From Streptomyces pseudovenezuelae (GTDB taxonomy: Bacteria; Actinomycetota; Actinomycetes; Streptomycetales; Streptomycetaceae), in contig NZ_JARXVH010000005.1 of the NCBI RefSeq assembly GCF_029892565.1, positions 558,001-622,000 on the forward strand: a stretch of 64,000 nt of DNA, given 5' to 3'. Positions 38,358 to 47,483 of the stretch are shown one piece after another; position 1 is the stretch's first letter; every line of letters begins with the position of its first letter. The position numbers and the translations under genes are program-made. A model generated the notes under the pieces. The model saw only the letters and a program-made list of their open reading frames with translations. It had not been told where the DNA came from and made no database searches.

Positions 38358-39260
38358 CTACGACGCCTCCGACTCCCCCGCCGCCGCCCGCAGCGCCTCC
38401 AGGAACGTGCGCAAGGCCGGCTGGAGCGGTGCCGACTCCCGTACCGCCGCGCTGATCGTGCGGGTCGGCTCCGGGCGCCGCACCTCGCGCAGCACCACCT
38501 GCGGATGCCGGCCGCCGCCCAGCCCCAGCCGTGGGATGAGGCTCACCCCGAGGCCCGCCGCGACGAAGCCCTGCGCGGTGACGTAGTCCTCGCTCTCGAC
38601 CACAAACCTGGGCCGGAACCCGGCGGCCTCGCACGCGCTCAGCTGGGCGTCCAGGCAGGGCCCCGGCCACTCGCTGCCGACCCAGGGCTCCTCGGCCAGC
38701 TCCGCCAGCTCCACGGTCCGCCGGGCCGCGAGCCGGTGCCTCTTGGGCAGGACGGCGAGGTAGGGATCGTCGAGCAGATGCAGCAGCCGTACGCCGGTGG
38801 CCTGCCGCTCTCCGCCCACCACCAGCGCGAGATCCGCCCGCCCCTCGCGCACGTCCGGCAGCGGATCCTCGGGGTCGATCAGCTTCAACTCGACCTGTAC
38901 GTCCGGGTGTTCGGCCCGCATCCGGGCCACCGCCGGAGCGACGAGCGCCGACCCTGCAGTCGCGAAGTACCGCACCGACAGCCGTCCCGTGCGCCCCGCG
39001 AGCAGATCGGCCAACGCGGTCTCCGCCTCGGCGACTTGTCGGCCGATGGCATCGGCGTACTCGGTGAGCAACAGCCCCGCCGCCGTCGGCCGCACCCCCC
39101 GCCCGGACCGCTCAAGAAGGGCCGCACCGGCCTCCTTCTCCAGCGCGGCCACCTGCTGACTCACCGCGGAGGGCGTGTACCCGAGGCTCGCAGCCGCCGC
39201 CGTCACCGACCCGCTGCCGACCACCGTCCGCAGCACCTGCATCCGTCGCACATCCAGCAT
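38358..39260 (-). CDS. LysR family transcriptional regulator
   Basis: A 300-residue LTTR. The HTH covers about residues 5-60: MLDVRRMQVLRTVVGSGSVT, then ASLGYTPSAVSQQVAALEKE. The effector domain starts near RLSVRYFATAG and has the two-lobe periplasmic-binding fold. I start at ATG 39260 because the MLDVRRM opening is conserved; GTG 39296, with AAGGAC close by, would add 12 residues. It is divergent from an EamA transporter across 71 bases that contain TACGG (39304-39308) and CCGTA (39322-39326), so it probably controls that exporter. It is convergent with the PAP2 gene. Confidence 0.9.
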   Translation of the reverse strand: MLDVRRMQVLRTVVGSGSVTAAAASLGYTPSAVSQQVAALEKEAGAALLERSGRGVRPTAAGLLLTEYADAIGRQVAEAETALADLLAGRTGRLSVRYFATAGSALVAPAVARMRAEHPDVQVELKLIDPEDPLPDVREGRADLALVVGGERQATGVRLLHLLDDPYLAVLPKRHRLAARRTVELAELAEEPWVGSEWPGPCLDAQLSACEAAGFRPRFVVESEDYVTAQGFVAAGLGVSLIPRLGLGGGRHPQVVLREVRRPEPTRTISAAVRESAPLQPALRTFLEALRAAAGESEAS

Positions 39261-39331
39261 GTAGGAGAGGTTAACAGTGCCTGCATAATCTTTCACTTGT
39301 CCTTACGGCCCCTGCGGGCCACCGTAGAGCC

Positions 39332-40285
39332 ATGCCGCTTGCCTCCTCGCTCCGCATGGCCGTCCTCGCCCTTCTCTGGGGCTCCGGGTTCCTCTGGATC
39401 AAACTCGCCCTCGACCACGGCCTCACCCCGGCCCAGATCACCATCGCGCGCTGCGCCCTGGGCACGGCCGTACTCCTGCTCCTGGCTCGCCGAGCAGGTC
39501 AGTCCCTGCCCCGCTCACGCAAGGTATGGGGCCACCTCGTCGTGGCCGCGCTCTTCTGCAACGCGCTGCCCTTCGCCCTGTTCGGCCTGGGCGAGCAGAC
39601 GGTCGACTCGGGTGTCGCCGGCGTCCTGAACGCCACAACTCCCCTGTGGTCCCTGCTCATCGGCGTCGCCCTCGGCACCGACCGCGGCCTGGGCCGGGCC
39701 CGCCTGACCGGCCTCTTCCTCGGTTTCGCCGGTACGGTGCTGATCTTCGCCCCCTGGCACCGCTCGGACCTCTTCGGCTGGGGCGCCCTGGCCCTGCTGG
39801 CCGCCGCCGCGAGCTACGCCGTGGCGTTCGCCTACATGGCCCGCCATCTCACAGCCCGCGAAGCGCCGTTGGCCGTCTCGGCGGCCCAACTCCTCACAGC
39901 CACCGGCTGGAGCGCCCTGGCCCTCCCCGTCGTCGGCCACCTGCACCCCGACCTCACGGCCCTCCTCGCCGTCACCGCCCTGGGCATCCTCAGCACAGGC
40001 GTCACCTTCTACCTCAACTACCGCCTCATAGCGGACGAGGGCGCGACCAACGCGGCGACCGTGGGCTACCTGCTGCCGGTGGTGTCGGTGACACTGGGCG
40101 CGCTGGTCCTGGACGAGCGGGTGGGCTGGCGGGTGGTGGCGGGCATGGCGGTGGTCCTGGCGGGCGTCGCCCTCTCCAGCCGACGCCGCGTGGAAGCGCC
40201 CCGCAGGGGCGCGGGGAACTGCGCGCCCAGCCCTCACTCGGTGGCAGCCGACGAACAACCCTCCTATATCGCCGCAGCCCCGTAG
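39332..40285 (+). CDS. EamA/DMT family transporter
   Basis: A 317-residue drug/metabolite transporter with ten predicted membrane helices in two EamA halves, recognised from LALLWGSGFLWIKLALDHGL at the N-terminus and TLGALVLDERVGWRVVAGM near the end of the second half. The substrate is unknown; exporters of amino acids or small metabolites are common. After the last helix a tail beginning RRRVEAPRRGAGNCAPSP is encoded by a dispersed repeat and ends inside the 3' end of glnE, overlapping it by 22 bases on the opposite strand. It is divergent from the LysR gene. Confidence 0.92.
   Translation: MPLASSLRMAVLALLWGSGFLWIKLALDHGLTPAQITIARCALGTAVLLLLARRAGQSLPRSRKVWGHLVVAALFCNALPFALFGLGEQTVDSGVAGVLNATTPLWSLLIGVALGTDRGLGRARLTGLFLGFAGTVLIFAPWHRSDLFGWGALALLAAAASYAVAFAYMARHLTAREAPLAVSAAQLLTATGWSALALPVVGHLHPDLTALLAVTALGILSTGVTFYLNYRLIADEGATNAATVGYLLPVVSVTLGALVLDERVGWRVVAGMAVVLAGVALSSRRRVEAPRRGAGNCAPSPHSVAADEQPSYIAAAP
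40198..40260 (+). repeat. dispersed Streptomyces repeat (family A, copy 2), translated
   Basis: Contains CAGGGGCGCGGGGAACTGCG and a GGCAGCCGACGAACAACCC tail, matching the copy at 32628-32694. This copy lies inside the 3' end of the EamA transporter gene and reaches the glnE 3' end, so it is read as protein on the plus strand. Confidence 0.75.
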
Positions 40286-43275
40286 AACAGCTCGTCCACA
40301 ACTGCCCGTGCCCGACGCGCCGTACGGCGATACGCATCGAGCATGTCCCCCGCATGCCCAGGCCCGTACCCCAAGTACCGCCCCACGGCGGCCAGTTCAC
40401 GACTTTCAGAGGGAAACGTGTCCCCGGCCCGCCCCCGCACCAACATCACGGCATTGCGAACCCGAGTCGCCAACACCCAGGCCTCATCCAGTATTTCGGC
40501 GTCCTCACCGGACACAAGACCGGCGGCGCAAGCCGCGGCCAACGCCTCCCGAGTCCGCGTGGTCCGCAGCCCCGGCTCCACCCACCCGTGCTGCAACTGA
40601 AGCAACTGCACGGTCCACTCCACGTCGGACAACCCACCGGGCCCGAGCTTGGTATGCAGCTTCGGATCGGCGCCGCGAGGCATCCGCTCCGACTCCATCC
40701 GAGCCTTCAACCGCCGGATCTCCCGCACCGCGTCGTCCCCGAGCCCCTCGGCCGGATACCGCAACGGATCGATCAGCTCGATGAACCGCTGCCCCAGGTC
40801 CGCGTCCCCGGCGACGGGTTCGGCCCGGAGCAACGCCTGCGACTCCCATCCCAAGGACCACCGGCGGTAGTACGCCTCGTAGGAGTTGAGCGTCCGCACC
40901 AAGGGCCCGGACTTGCCCTCGGGGCGCAGGTCGGCGTCGATGAGCAGCGGCGGGTCCGCACTCGGTACCTGGAGCAGCCGGCGCATCTCGGAGACGACCT
41001 TGTTGGCGGCCTCCGAGGCCTCCCGTTCCGGCACCCCCTCGCGCGGCTCGTGCACGAACAGGACGTCGGCGTCGGAGCCGTAGCCGAGTTCGTGGCCGCC
41101 GAAGCGGCCCATGCCGATGATCGCGAACCGGGTCGGCAGGGTGTCGCCCCAACCGCCCCGCACCACCGCGCGCAGCGTGCCCGCGAGGGTCGCCGCCGTG
41201 AGGTCGGAGACCGCGCCGCCGACCCGGTCCACCAGGGCGCCCTGGTCGGCCTCGACGGGGTGGGTGTCGGTGCCGTAGGAGCCGACGATGTCGGCGGCGG
41301 CCGTGCGGAACAGTTCCCGGCGCCGTACCCCGCGCGCGACGGCGACCGCCTGTTCGGCGTTGTCGGCGCGGCCCACCCCGGCGAGGACCTCCTGCTCCAG
41401 GTGGGCCCGGGCGCGCGGCTTCAGGCCACCGCCGTCCCCGCCGCCGTCGCCGAGCAGGGCCACCGCTTCCGGTGCCCGCATCAGCAGGTCGGGGGCGAGG
41501 CGGCCGGCGGACAGCACGCGGGCGAGGTTCTCGGCGGTGGCGCCCTCGTCGCGCAGCAGCCGCAGGTACCACGGTGTCTTGCCCAACGCGTCCGAGACCT
41601 TGCGGAAGTTGAGCAGTCCCGCGTCCGGGTCGGCGGAGTCGGCGAACCAGCCGAGCAGCACCGGCAGCAGCGTCCGCTGGATCGCCGCCTTGCGGGTCAC
41701 TCCGGACGCCAGCGCCTCCAGGTGCCGCAGGGCGGCGGCCGGGTCGGCGTAGCCGAGGGCGACCAGTCGCTCGCGGGCCGCCAAGGGGCTCAACCGGGCC
41801 TCGCCGGGGGCCAGTTGGGCGGCGGCGTCGAGGAGCGGGCGGTAGAAGAGCTTCTCGTGCAGGCGGCGTACGACGGACGCGTGCCGGCGCCACTCGCGGG
41901 TCAACTCGGCGACCGGGTCGGCGCGCAGGCCCAGGGAGCGGCCGAGGCGGCGCAGGTCGGCCTGGTCCTCGGGCACCAGGTGGGTGCGGCGCAGTCGGTA
42001 GAGCTGGATGCGGTGTTCCATGGAGCGCAGGAACCGGTAGGCGTCGTCGAGTTGGACCGCGTCGGCCCGCCCCACGTACCCGCCCGCGGCCAGTGCCTGG
42101 AGCGCGTCCAGTGTGGTGCCGCTGCGCAGGGAGGCGTCCGCCCGGCCGTGCACCAACTGCAAGAGCTGCACGGCGAATTCGACGTCTCTCAGTCCCCCCG
42201 GACCGAGCTTCAGTTCGCGGTCGACCTCGGTGAGGGGGATGTTCTCGACGACCCGGCGGCGCATCTTCTGCACGTCGGCGACGAAGTTCTCGCGCTCGGC
42301 CGCCTGCCAGACCATCGGGGCGAGGGCGGTGACGTACTCCTCGCCCAACTCCAGGTCGCCGGCCACCGGGCGGGCCTTGAGCAGGGCCTGGAACTCCCAG
42401 GTCTTGGCCCAGCGTTGGTAGTAGGCGAGGTGGCTGCTGAGGGTGCGGACCAGGGGGCCGTTGCGGCCCTCGGGGCGGAGGTTGGCGTCGACGGGCCAGA
42501 TGGAGCCCTCGACAGTGGTCTCGGAGCAGATCCGCATCATGTGCGAGGCGAGTTTGGTGGCGGCCCTGATCGCCTTGCCCTCGTCGGCGCCCTCGGCGGC
42601 CTCGCCGACGAAGATGACGTCGACGTCCGAGACGTAGTTCAGCTCGTGGCCGCCGCACTTGCCCATCGCGACCACCGCGAGCCGGCACAGCGCGGCGTCG
42701 TCGGGCGCGGCGGCACCGGCGATGGCGAGCGCGGCGCGCAGGGTGGCGGTGGCGAGGTCGGCGAGTTCGGCGGCGGTCTGGGCGAGGTCGGTGGTGCCGC
42801 ACACGTCACGGGCGGCGATGGACAGCAGGCAGCGGCGGTAGGCGACGCGCAGGGTGACCGGGTCGGTGGCCTCGGCGAGCCCCCGCTCGAACTCCTCGAC
42901 GCCCGGGTGCAGATCGCGCGGCTCGTAGGTGACGAGCGCGTGCCAGTCGTGCGGATGCCGGGCCAGGTGGTCGGCGAGCGCGGAGGAGGCACCGAGCACA
43001 CCGAGCAGCCGGTCGCGCAGCGGCTTGGCCGCTATCAACGTGTCGAGCAGCGTCCGCCACGCGGTGGTGTCCGGCTGGGCCTCCAGCAGCCGGACCAGCC
43101 CGAGCAACGCGAGATCCGGATCGGCGGTCGCCCCCAGCGCCTCCAACAACACCGGATCATTGCGCACGGGCGTCAGCTCGCCACTCTCCAGCAGCCGCTC
43201 GGCCGCCGAGGGATCGGTGAAACCGTGCCGCAGCAGCCGCGAAAAGGTACTGCTCCTGCGCCCCGGCGCCGTCAT
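40264..43275 (-). CDS. glnE: bifunctional glutamine synthetase adenylyltransferase/deadenylylase GlnE
   Basis: A 1003-residue enzyme that adds and removes AMP on type I glutamine synthetase. It has two nucleotidyltransferase halves: the N-terminal one with GGHELNYVSDVDVIFV (about residue 220) and the C-terminal one with GGHELGYGSDADVLFV (about 725). Each is followed by a RLRPEG/NLRPEG type motif and a GlnD_UR_UTase-like helical region. The full set of metal-binding Asp residues is present in both halves. GGGAGG lies five bases before ATG 43275. Its target GlnA (GSI) is not in this window; GlnII lacks the modified Tyr, and whether the GlnA2-like protein is a target is uncertain. Confidence 0.96.
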   Translation of the reverse strand: MTAPGRRSSTFSRLLRHGFTDPSAAERLLESGELTPVRNDPVLLEALGATADPDLALLGLVRLLEAQPDTTAWRTLLDTLIAAKPLRDRLLGVLGASSALADHLARHPHDWHALVTYEPRDLHPGVEEFERGLAEATDPVTLRVAYRRCLLSIAARDVCGTTDLAQTAAELADLATATLRAALAIAGAAAPDDAALCRLAVVAMGKCGGHELNYVSDVDVIFVGEAAEGADEGKAIRAATKLASHMMRICSETTVEGSIWPVDANLRPEGRNGPLVRTLSSHLAYYQRWAKTWEFQALLKARPVAGDLELGEEYVTALAPMVWQAAERENFVADVQKMRRRVVENIPLTEVDRELKLGPGGLRDVEFAVQLLQLVHGRADASLRSGTTLDALQALAAGGYVGRADAVQLDDAYRFLRSMEHRIQLYRLRRTHLVPEDQADLRRLGRSLGLRADPVAELTREWRRHASVVRRLHEKLFYRPLLDAAAQLAPGEARLSPLAARERLVALGYADPAAALRHLEALASGVTRKAAIQRTLLPVLLGWFADSADPDAGLLNFRKVSDALGKTPWYLRLLRDEGATAENLARVLSAGRLAPDLLMRAPEAVALLGDGGGDGGGLKPRARAHLEQEVLAGVGRADNAEQAVAVARGVRRRELFRTAAADIVGSYGTDTHPVEADQGALVDRVGGAVSDLTAATLAGTLRAVVRGGWGDTLPTRFAIIGMGRFGGHELGYGSDADVLFVHEPREGVPEREASEAANKVVSEMRRLLQVPSADPPLLIDADLRPEGKSGPLVRTLNSYEAYYRRWSLGWESQALLRAEPVAGDADLGQRFIELIDPLRYPAEGLGDDAVREIRRLKARMESERMPRGADPKLHTKLGPGGLSDVEWTVQLLQLQHGWVEPGLRTTRTREALAAACAAGLVSGEDAEILDEAWVLATRVRNAVMLVRGRAGDTFPSESRELAAVGRYLGYGPGHAGDMLDAYRRTARRARAVVDELFYGAAAI

Positions 43276-43430
43276 CCCGGCCTCCCGTCCCGTCCACCGT
43301 CGTACGCCTGTCGGATCAAGGTCGTACGAGGTCGAGCCTAACCGGAGAGCCTGGGGGAAGCGCCGGGACGGAACGGCGGTTTCGCCGGGCGGACGACCCC
43401 GCCCCGGGCCACTTCAGGGGACCGCCCCCC

Positions 43431-44327
43431 TCAGCGGGCGACCACCAGTGTCGCCGGGCGGGTCGGGTCCAGGAGGACTCGGTCGCCCGGGGTCGGCGCG
43501 GTGCCGTCCGTGGGTGGCAGAGCCGCCGATGTGGTGGGGTGGCCGGCGAGCGGGACGAGTACCTGGCGGACCGTTCCTGGGGTGCCGCCCGGGCGGGTGG
43601 CGTACTGGACGTCGAGGCACAGGCCGCTCAGCCGGGCGAGGGCGTCGGGGACATCCGTGCCCGTCGCGACCTCCGGGAGGACCGCGTGCCGAGCGGTGTC
43701 CGCGTCGAGGCTCGCGCACGCGCGCGTGCCGAGCGGCGGCGGTACGGGCTGTCCGGACCGACCCCCGTGCGGTCCGGACAGCGTGAGCACCGTGGGCTCG
43801 CCGACGGCGGAGTCGGTGACGTCGACGCGGAGCGTGTCGCGGCGCAGCCACCGCAGCGACTGCCCGTCGAGCTCGGCCCGCACCCAGCTCGCGGTGTCGA
43901 CGAGGAACCCGGTCTCCACCGCCGACTCGTCCGGCGGCAACAGTTGAGGCGCCCGCCCGCGCGAGGCCCGTTCCGTACCGGAGTCGGGCCAGTGCCGCAG
44001 CACCACCAGCAGCCGGTCCCCGGGCCGGTCGAACCGGTGCGTGCGACCGCCGGTCACGGAGAAGCTCCCGGCCGCGGTGGCCGCCGCGCGGGAGCCACCG
44101 GTGAGCTGGACGCCACCGCGGGCGTCGAGGGTGAAACGCAGGGTGGTGAAACGCGGGGCCGAGCCGCCCTTGTCGTCCTGCGCCGAGGCGGCCGCGGCGG
44201 TGACGGACGTCGTCCCGTCGCAGCCGGTGGCGAGCAGGACGGCGGTCAGGGCGGCGGCGCCGGTGGCGAGGGCCGCGACGCGATGCGGGCGGGGATCGTT
44301 GCGTTGTGGATGTCGGTCGTTGCACAT
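43431..44327 (-). CDS. lipoprotein of unknown function
   Basis: A 298-residue lipoprotein with a lipobox LLATGC about 36 residues in, after a His/Arg-rich N-terminus. The mature part has no family I recognise; it looks like a secreted all-beta domain with paired Cys (GTRACASL and LCLDVQY). GGAGG lies seven bases before ATG 44327. It is on the same strand as glnE but has its own promoter region, which is shared in divergent fashion with the LuxR-type gene; a perfect palindrome lies between the two. Confidence 0.78.
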   Translation of the reverse strand: MCNDRHPQRNDPRPHRVAALATGAAALTAVLLATGCDGTTSVTAAAASAQDDKGGSAPRFTTLRFTLDARGGVQLTGGSRAAATAAGSFSVTGGRTHRFDRPGDRLLVVLRHWPDSGTERASRGRAPQLLPPDESAVETGFLVDTASWVRAELDGQSLRWLRRDTLRVDVTDSAVGEPTVLTLSGPHGGRSGQPVPPPLGTRACASLDADTARHAVLPEVATGTDVPDALARLSGLCLDVQYATRPGGTPGTVRQVLVPLAGHPTTSAALPPTDGTAPTPGDRVLLDPTRPATLVVAR

Positions 44328-44436
44328 GAGGTGCCTCCGTTCGAGCCGACCGCTTCGGTGGTCGTGCCTACGGCCGGAGAGGTCGTCGAGGTCGCGGCCG
44401 AAGAGGTCGTACATATCGACAGTGGGCGCTTCGATC

Positions 44437-44453
44437 GCCGTATCCCATACGGC
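44437..44453. promoter_or_regulatory. perfect palindrome between lipoprotein and LuxR-type genes
   Basis: GCCGTAT-CCC-ATACGGC, 7-base arms with a three-base centre, 78 bases before the LuxR-type start and 109 bases before the divergent lipoprotein start. It suits a dimeric HTH regulator, most simply the adjacent LuxR-type protein. Confidence 0.55.
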
Positions 44454-44531
44454 ATTTGGCGAATCTCCGCGAAACGGGCGTCCGGGGCGCGTAGCGTCGT
44501 AGGGACGTAGGACCGGCCCAGGGAGGCCGTC

Positions 44532-45266
44532 ATGACTCCGCCCTTCACCACCGCCGAAACCCATCTGCGCCGCATGGCGGACGTCCTGAACGAGGCCCGG
44601 CAGGATCTCGCGGAGGGCGTGGCCCCGATGTCCCTGCTCCTCGGGCTGCAACGGCTCGTCCCCTGCGAGTGCGTGGGCTTCTCCGAGCTGGACGTCCCGA
44701 CCAGGACCGGCTGGAACGAGCGGTGCACCCCGTACGACGAGGACCAGGGCCCGATGGAGGCGTACTGGCGCTGGCGCCACCAGCACCTCCAGTGCGAGCA
44801 GGTCTCCAGGCCGCACGACACCCCCGAGACGACGCAGATGGCGGACTTCGTATCGGCGTACAGACTGCGGAACCTGCCGATCTACACCGAGTTCCTGCGC
44901 CCCTGCCCCACCATCGCGGACGTCGCCCTGCCCACCGCGCCGGGCCGCACCCGGGTCTTCCAGCTGTTCCGCACGGACGGGCAACCCTTCAAGGACCACG
45001 AGATGACCACGCTGCGGCTGCTGGCCCCGCACCTGTACGAGATCTACCTGGCGGCCGCCCGCAGGCGCCGCACCCCGGTGCGGCTGACCGACCGGGAACT
45101 GGACGTCCTGCGCTGCGTGGCCCTCGGCATGACCACCCCGCAGATCGCCGAGCAGCTCTGCGTGGCGCCCAGTACCGTCCGTAAGCACCTGGAGAACGCG
45201 TTCGGCCGGCTCGGCGTGTCCAGCCGTACCGCGGCGGTGGCACGGGTGTTCCCGGAGTACGCCTGA
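44532..45266 (+). CDS. LuxR-type helix-turn-helix regulator
   Basis: A 244-residue regulator. The N-terminal 180 residues form a probable ligand or GAF-like sensory domain without receiver features (no phospho-acceptor Asp motif). The LuxR/GerE HTH occupies about residues 188-240: LTDRELDVLRCVALGMTTPQ, IAEQLCVAPSTVRKHLENAF. It is divergent from the lipoprotein gene with a 17-base palindrome between them, suggesting control of that gene and of itself. The ligand is unknown. Confidence 0.88.
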   Translation: MTPPFTTAETHLRRMADVLNEARQDLAEGVAPMSLLLGLQRLVPCECVGFSELDVPTRTGWNERCTPYDEDQGPMEAYWRWRHQHLQCEQVSRPHDTPETTQMADFVSAYRLRNLPIYTEFLRPCPTIADVALPTAPGRTRVFQLFRTDGQPFKDHEMTTLRLLAPHLYEIYLAAARRRRTPVRLTDRELDVLRCVALGMTTPQIAEQLCVAPSTVRKHLENAFGRLGVSSRTAAVARVFPEYA

Positions 45267-45355
45267 CGGGCGGGCGATGAGTTCTCGCGGCCGGGGCGGT
45301 CACCACCTCATGAGCACGGTCATCGCCTCATGCGCCGGTACGAGGAGGACACCCC

Positions 45356-45868
45356 ATGACGGACCACGACCCGCAGACCCGTCTCGACCCCCGCTACAGC
45401 GACCCGGCGGCCACCGCGACCGACTGGGCCGCGGCCGAGGAGCGGCTCCGGGCGGCCGAGTTGTTCTGGATCTCGACGGTACGGCCTGACGGGCGGCCGC
45501 ATGTGACGCCCTTGCCGGCGGTGTGGGCGGACGGGGCGCTCCACTTCTGCACGGGGCCCGAGGAACGTAAGGCGAAGAACCTGGCCGAGAACCCGCACGT
45601 CGTGCTGACGACCGGCACGAACACCTGGGACAAGGGGCACGACCTGGTCGTCGAGGGCGAGGCCGTGCGGGTCACCGGCGAGGGGCGACTGCGGGAGCTG
45701 GCCGCCGCTTGGGAGGCCAAGTACGGCAGTTTCTGGCACTTCGAGGTGCGGGACGAGGCCTTCCACCACGGCCCCGGGCACGCTTTCGTGTTCGCGGTGG
45801 CGCCCCGCACCGTTTTCGGCTTCGGTAAGGGGGAGCCGTTCAGCCAGACGCGGTGGCGCTTCGAGTGA
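45356..45868 (+). CDS. pyridoxamine 5'-phosphate oxidase-fold flavoprotein
   Basis: A 170-residue split-barrel protein of the PPOX/FMN- or F420-binding superfamily. The core ELFWISTVRPDGRPHVTPLP is the usual first strand pair, followed by HFCTGPEERKAKNL and a C-terminal FGFGKGEPFSQTRWRF. Such proteins reduce or sequester varied substrates; in actinobacteria many use F420. It lies 64 bases upstream of a VOC protein and the two may form an operon. Cofactor choice cannot be read from the sequence. Confidence 0.87.
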   Translation: MTDHDPQTRLDPRYSDPAATATDWAAAEERLRAAELFWISTVRPDGRPHVTPLPAVWADGALHFCTGPEERKAKNLAENPHVVLTTGTNTWDKGHDLVVEGEAVRVTGEGRLRELAAAWEAKYGSFWHFEVRDEAFHHGPGHAFVFAVAPRTVFGFGKGEPFSQTRWRFE

Positions 45869-45932
45869 CGTACGCGGAGACGTACGAGAGGTGTTCCACC
45901 CGCGTACGACAGCCTGCGACAAAGGAGTCGTT

Positions 45933-46373
45933 ATGGACATGACCCTCGAAGTGATCCTCATGCCGGTCACCGACGTGGACCGGGCCAAGGAGTTCTACCG
46001 GGACAAGGTCGGCTTCCACGTGGACCTCGACGGTGAGGTGATGGAGGGCGTACGGATCGTGCAGCTCACGCCGTCCGGCTCGGGGTGTTCGATCGCGCTG
46101 GTCGACGGGCTCCCGGTGCCGACGGGGACGCCGCAACCGGGGACGTACCACGGGATGCAGCTGTGCGTGACGGACGCGAAGGCGGCGTACGAGGAGCTGA
46201 CCGCGCGCGGTCTGGAGGTCACCGAGCCGCAGCAGTTCGCACCGCAGGACGGGGCGACCTTCATGTACTTCAAGGACCCGGACGGCAACGGGTGGGCGAT
46301 CCAGGAGTACCGCAAGCGGGAGACGGAGCCGCTGCACCAGGTGCTCGCTCAACTGGCGGCCGGGCGGGAGTAG
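45933..46373 (+). CDS. VOC (glyoxalase/bleomycin-resistance fold) protein
   Basis: A 146-residue single-unit VOC protein. VILMPVTDVDRAKEFYRDKV opens the fold, and MYFKDPDGNGWAIQEY near the C-terminus carries the usual metal Glu. Members include glyoxalases, dioxygenases and antibiotic-binding proteins, so function is open. AAAGGAG lies five bases before ATG 45933. It follows the PPOX-fold gene on the same strand. Its 3' end shares GGGAGTAGTTC with a second copy 51 bases on, probably a small local duplication. Confidence 0.87.
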   Translation: MDMTLEVILMPVTDVDRAKEFYRDKVGFHVDLDGEVMEGVRIVQLTPSGSGCSIALVDGLPVPTGTPQPGTYHGMQLCVTDAKAAYEELTARGLEVTEPQQFAPQDGATFMYFKDPDGNGWAIQEYRKRETEPLHQVLAQLAAGRE

Positions 46374-46552
46374 TTCGCCCGACTTCCGGACGGGATCGCT
46401 CTCCCGTCTTCCGGGTGGGAGTAGTTCATCCGGTCTTCATGCTTCCGGTCGGGTGACGTGGGGCGGGAGAATCTTGGCGTGTGCATGCTCAATCAGTAAT
46501 CCGCACCGCCGCCCCCGCTCTTCCCCCCACGCTTCCCCCACCGGAGGTCGAT

Positions 46553-47482
46553 GTGTCCGGCAGCTCCGCCCGTTCCAGCTCCGCCCGTTCCAGTTCCGCC
46601 CGTTCGACGTTGCGCCGCAGCCGTACCGCCGTGGCGGCCGCGCTCGCTTTCACGGCGACGGCCGTCGGTCTGTGGACCGGTCTCGGCGGTTCCCCGTCCG
46701 CGCACGCCGCTGGCACCGTGCCGAACCCGGACCACGTGGTCGTGGTGGTCTTCGAGAACCACGCCTACAGCCAGGTGATCAGCTCCTCCAGCGCGCCGTA
46801 CATCAACTCGCTCAGGACCGGCGGCGCCGACCTCAGCCAGTCGTACGCCGAGACCCACCCGAGCCAGCCCAACTACTTCGCCCTGTTCTCCGGCTCCACC
46901 CAGGGCGTCACGGACGACAGTTGCTACACGCCCGGCTTCTCCTCGGCAGCCAACCTCGCCTCCGAGGTGCTCGCGGCCGGCGGCACCTGGGCCAGCTACA
47001 ACGAGACGCTGCCCAGCCAGGGTTCGACGACGTGCAGCAGCGGCACCTATGCCCGCAAGCACAACCCCTGGTTCGGCTTCAGCAACGTGCCGACGTCCAC
47101 CGCGAAGACCTTCGCGCAGTTCCCGACCGACTACGCGACCCTGCCCGACGTGTCCTTCGTCGTGCCCAACCTGTGCAGCGACATGCACGACTGCTCGGTG
47201 TCCACCGGCGACACCTGGCTGAAGAACAAGCTGAGCGCGTACGCGACTTGGGCCAAGACCCACAACAGCCTGCTCGTCGTCACCTTCGACGAGGACAACC
47301 GGCTGGCCGGCAACCGCATCCCGACGGTCCTGTACGGCCAGCCGGTCACGGCCGGTTCGACCTCGTCCACCACCTACAACCACTACGACCTGCTGCGCAC
47401 CCTGGAGGACTCGCAGGGCCTGACCACCCACGCGGGCAACGCGGCCTCGGCCAAGGACATCACCGGCATCTGGACGTCCTGA
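46553..47482 (+). CDS. secreted phosphoesterase-family protein
   Basis: A 309-residue exported protein of the acid phosphatase/phospholipase C-like phosphoesterase family (PF04185). After the signal sequence (ending near PSAHAAG) the core begins DHVVVVVFENHAYSQVI, whose Glu-Asn is typical of the metal site, followed by HPSQPNYFALFSG and, later, VVTFDEDN and YNHYDLLRTLE. It should hydrolyse phosphate esters outside the cell. I start at GTG 46553 with GGAGG at 46543-46547; GTG 46481 is an alternative. The N-terminus contains three tandem SSARS units from a 15-base repeat. One base separates its stop from the MFS start, so they are co-transcribed. Confidence 0.86.
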   Translation: MSGSSARSSSARSSSARSTLRRSRTAVAAALAFTATAVGLWTGLGGSPSAHAAGTVPNPDHVVVVVFENHAYSQVISSSSAPYINSLRTGGADLSQSYAETHPSQPNYFALFSGSTQGVTDDSCYTPGFSSAANLASEVLAAGGTWASYNETLPSQGSTTCSSGTYARKHNPWFGFSNVPTSTAKTFAQFPTDYATLPDVSFVVPNLCSDMHDCSVSTGDTWLKNKLSAYATWAKTHNSLLVVTFDEDNRLAGNRIPTVLYGQPVTAGSTSSTTYNHYDLLRTLEDSQGLTTHAGNAASAKDITGIWTS

Positions 47483-47483
47483 C

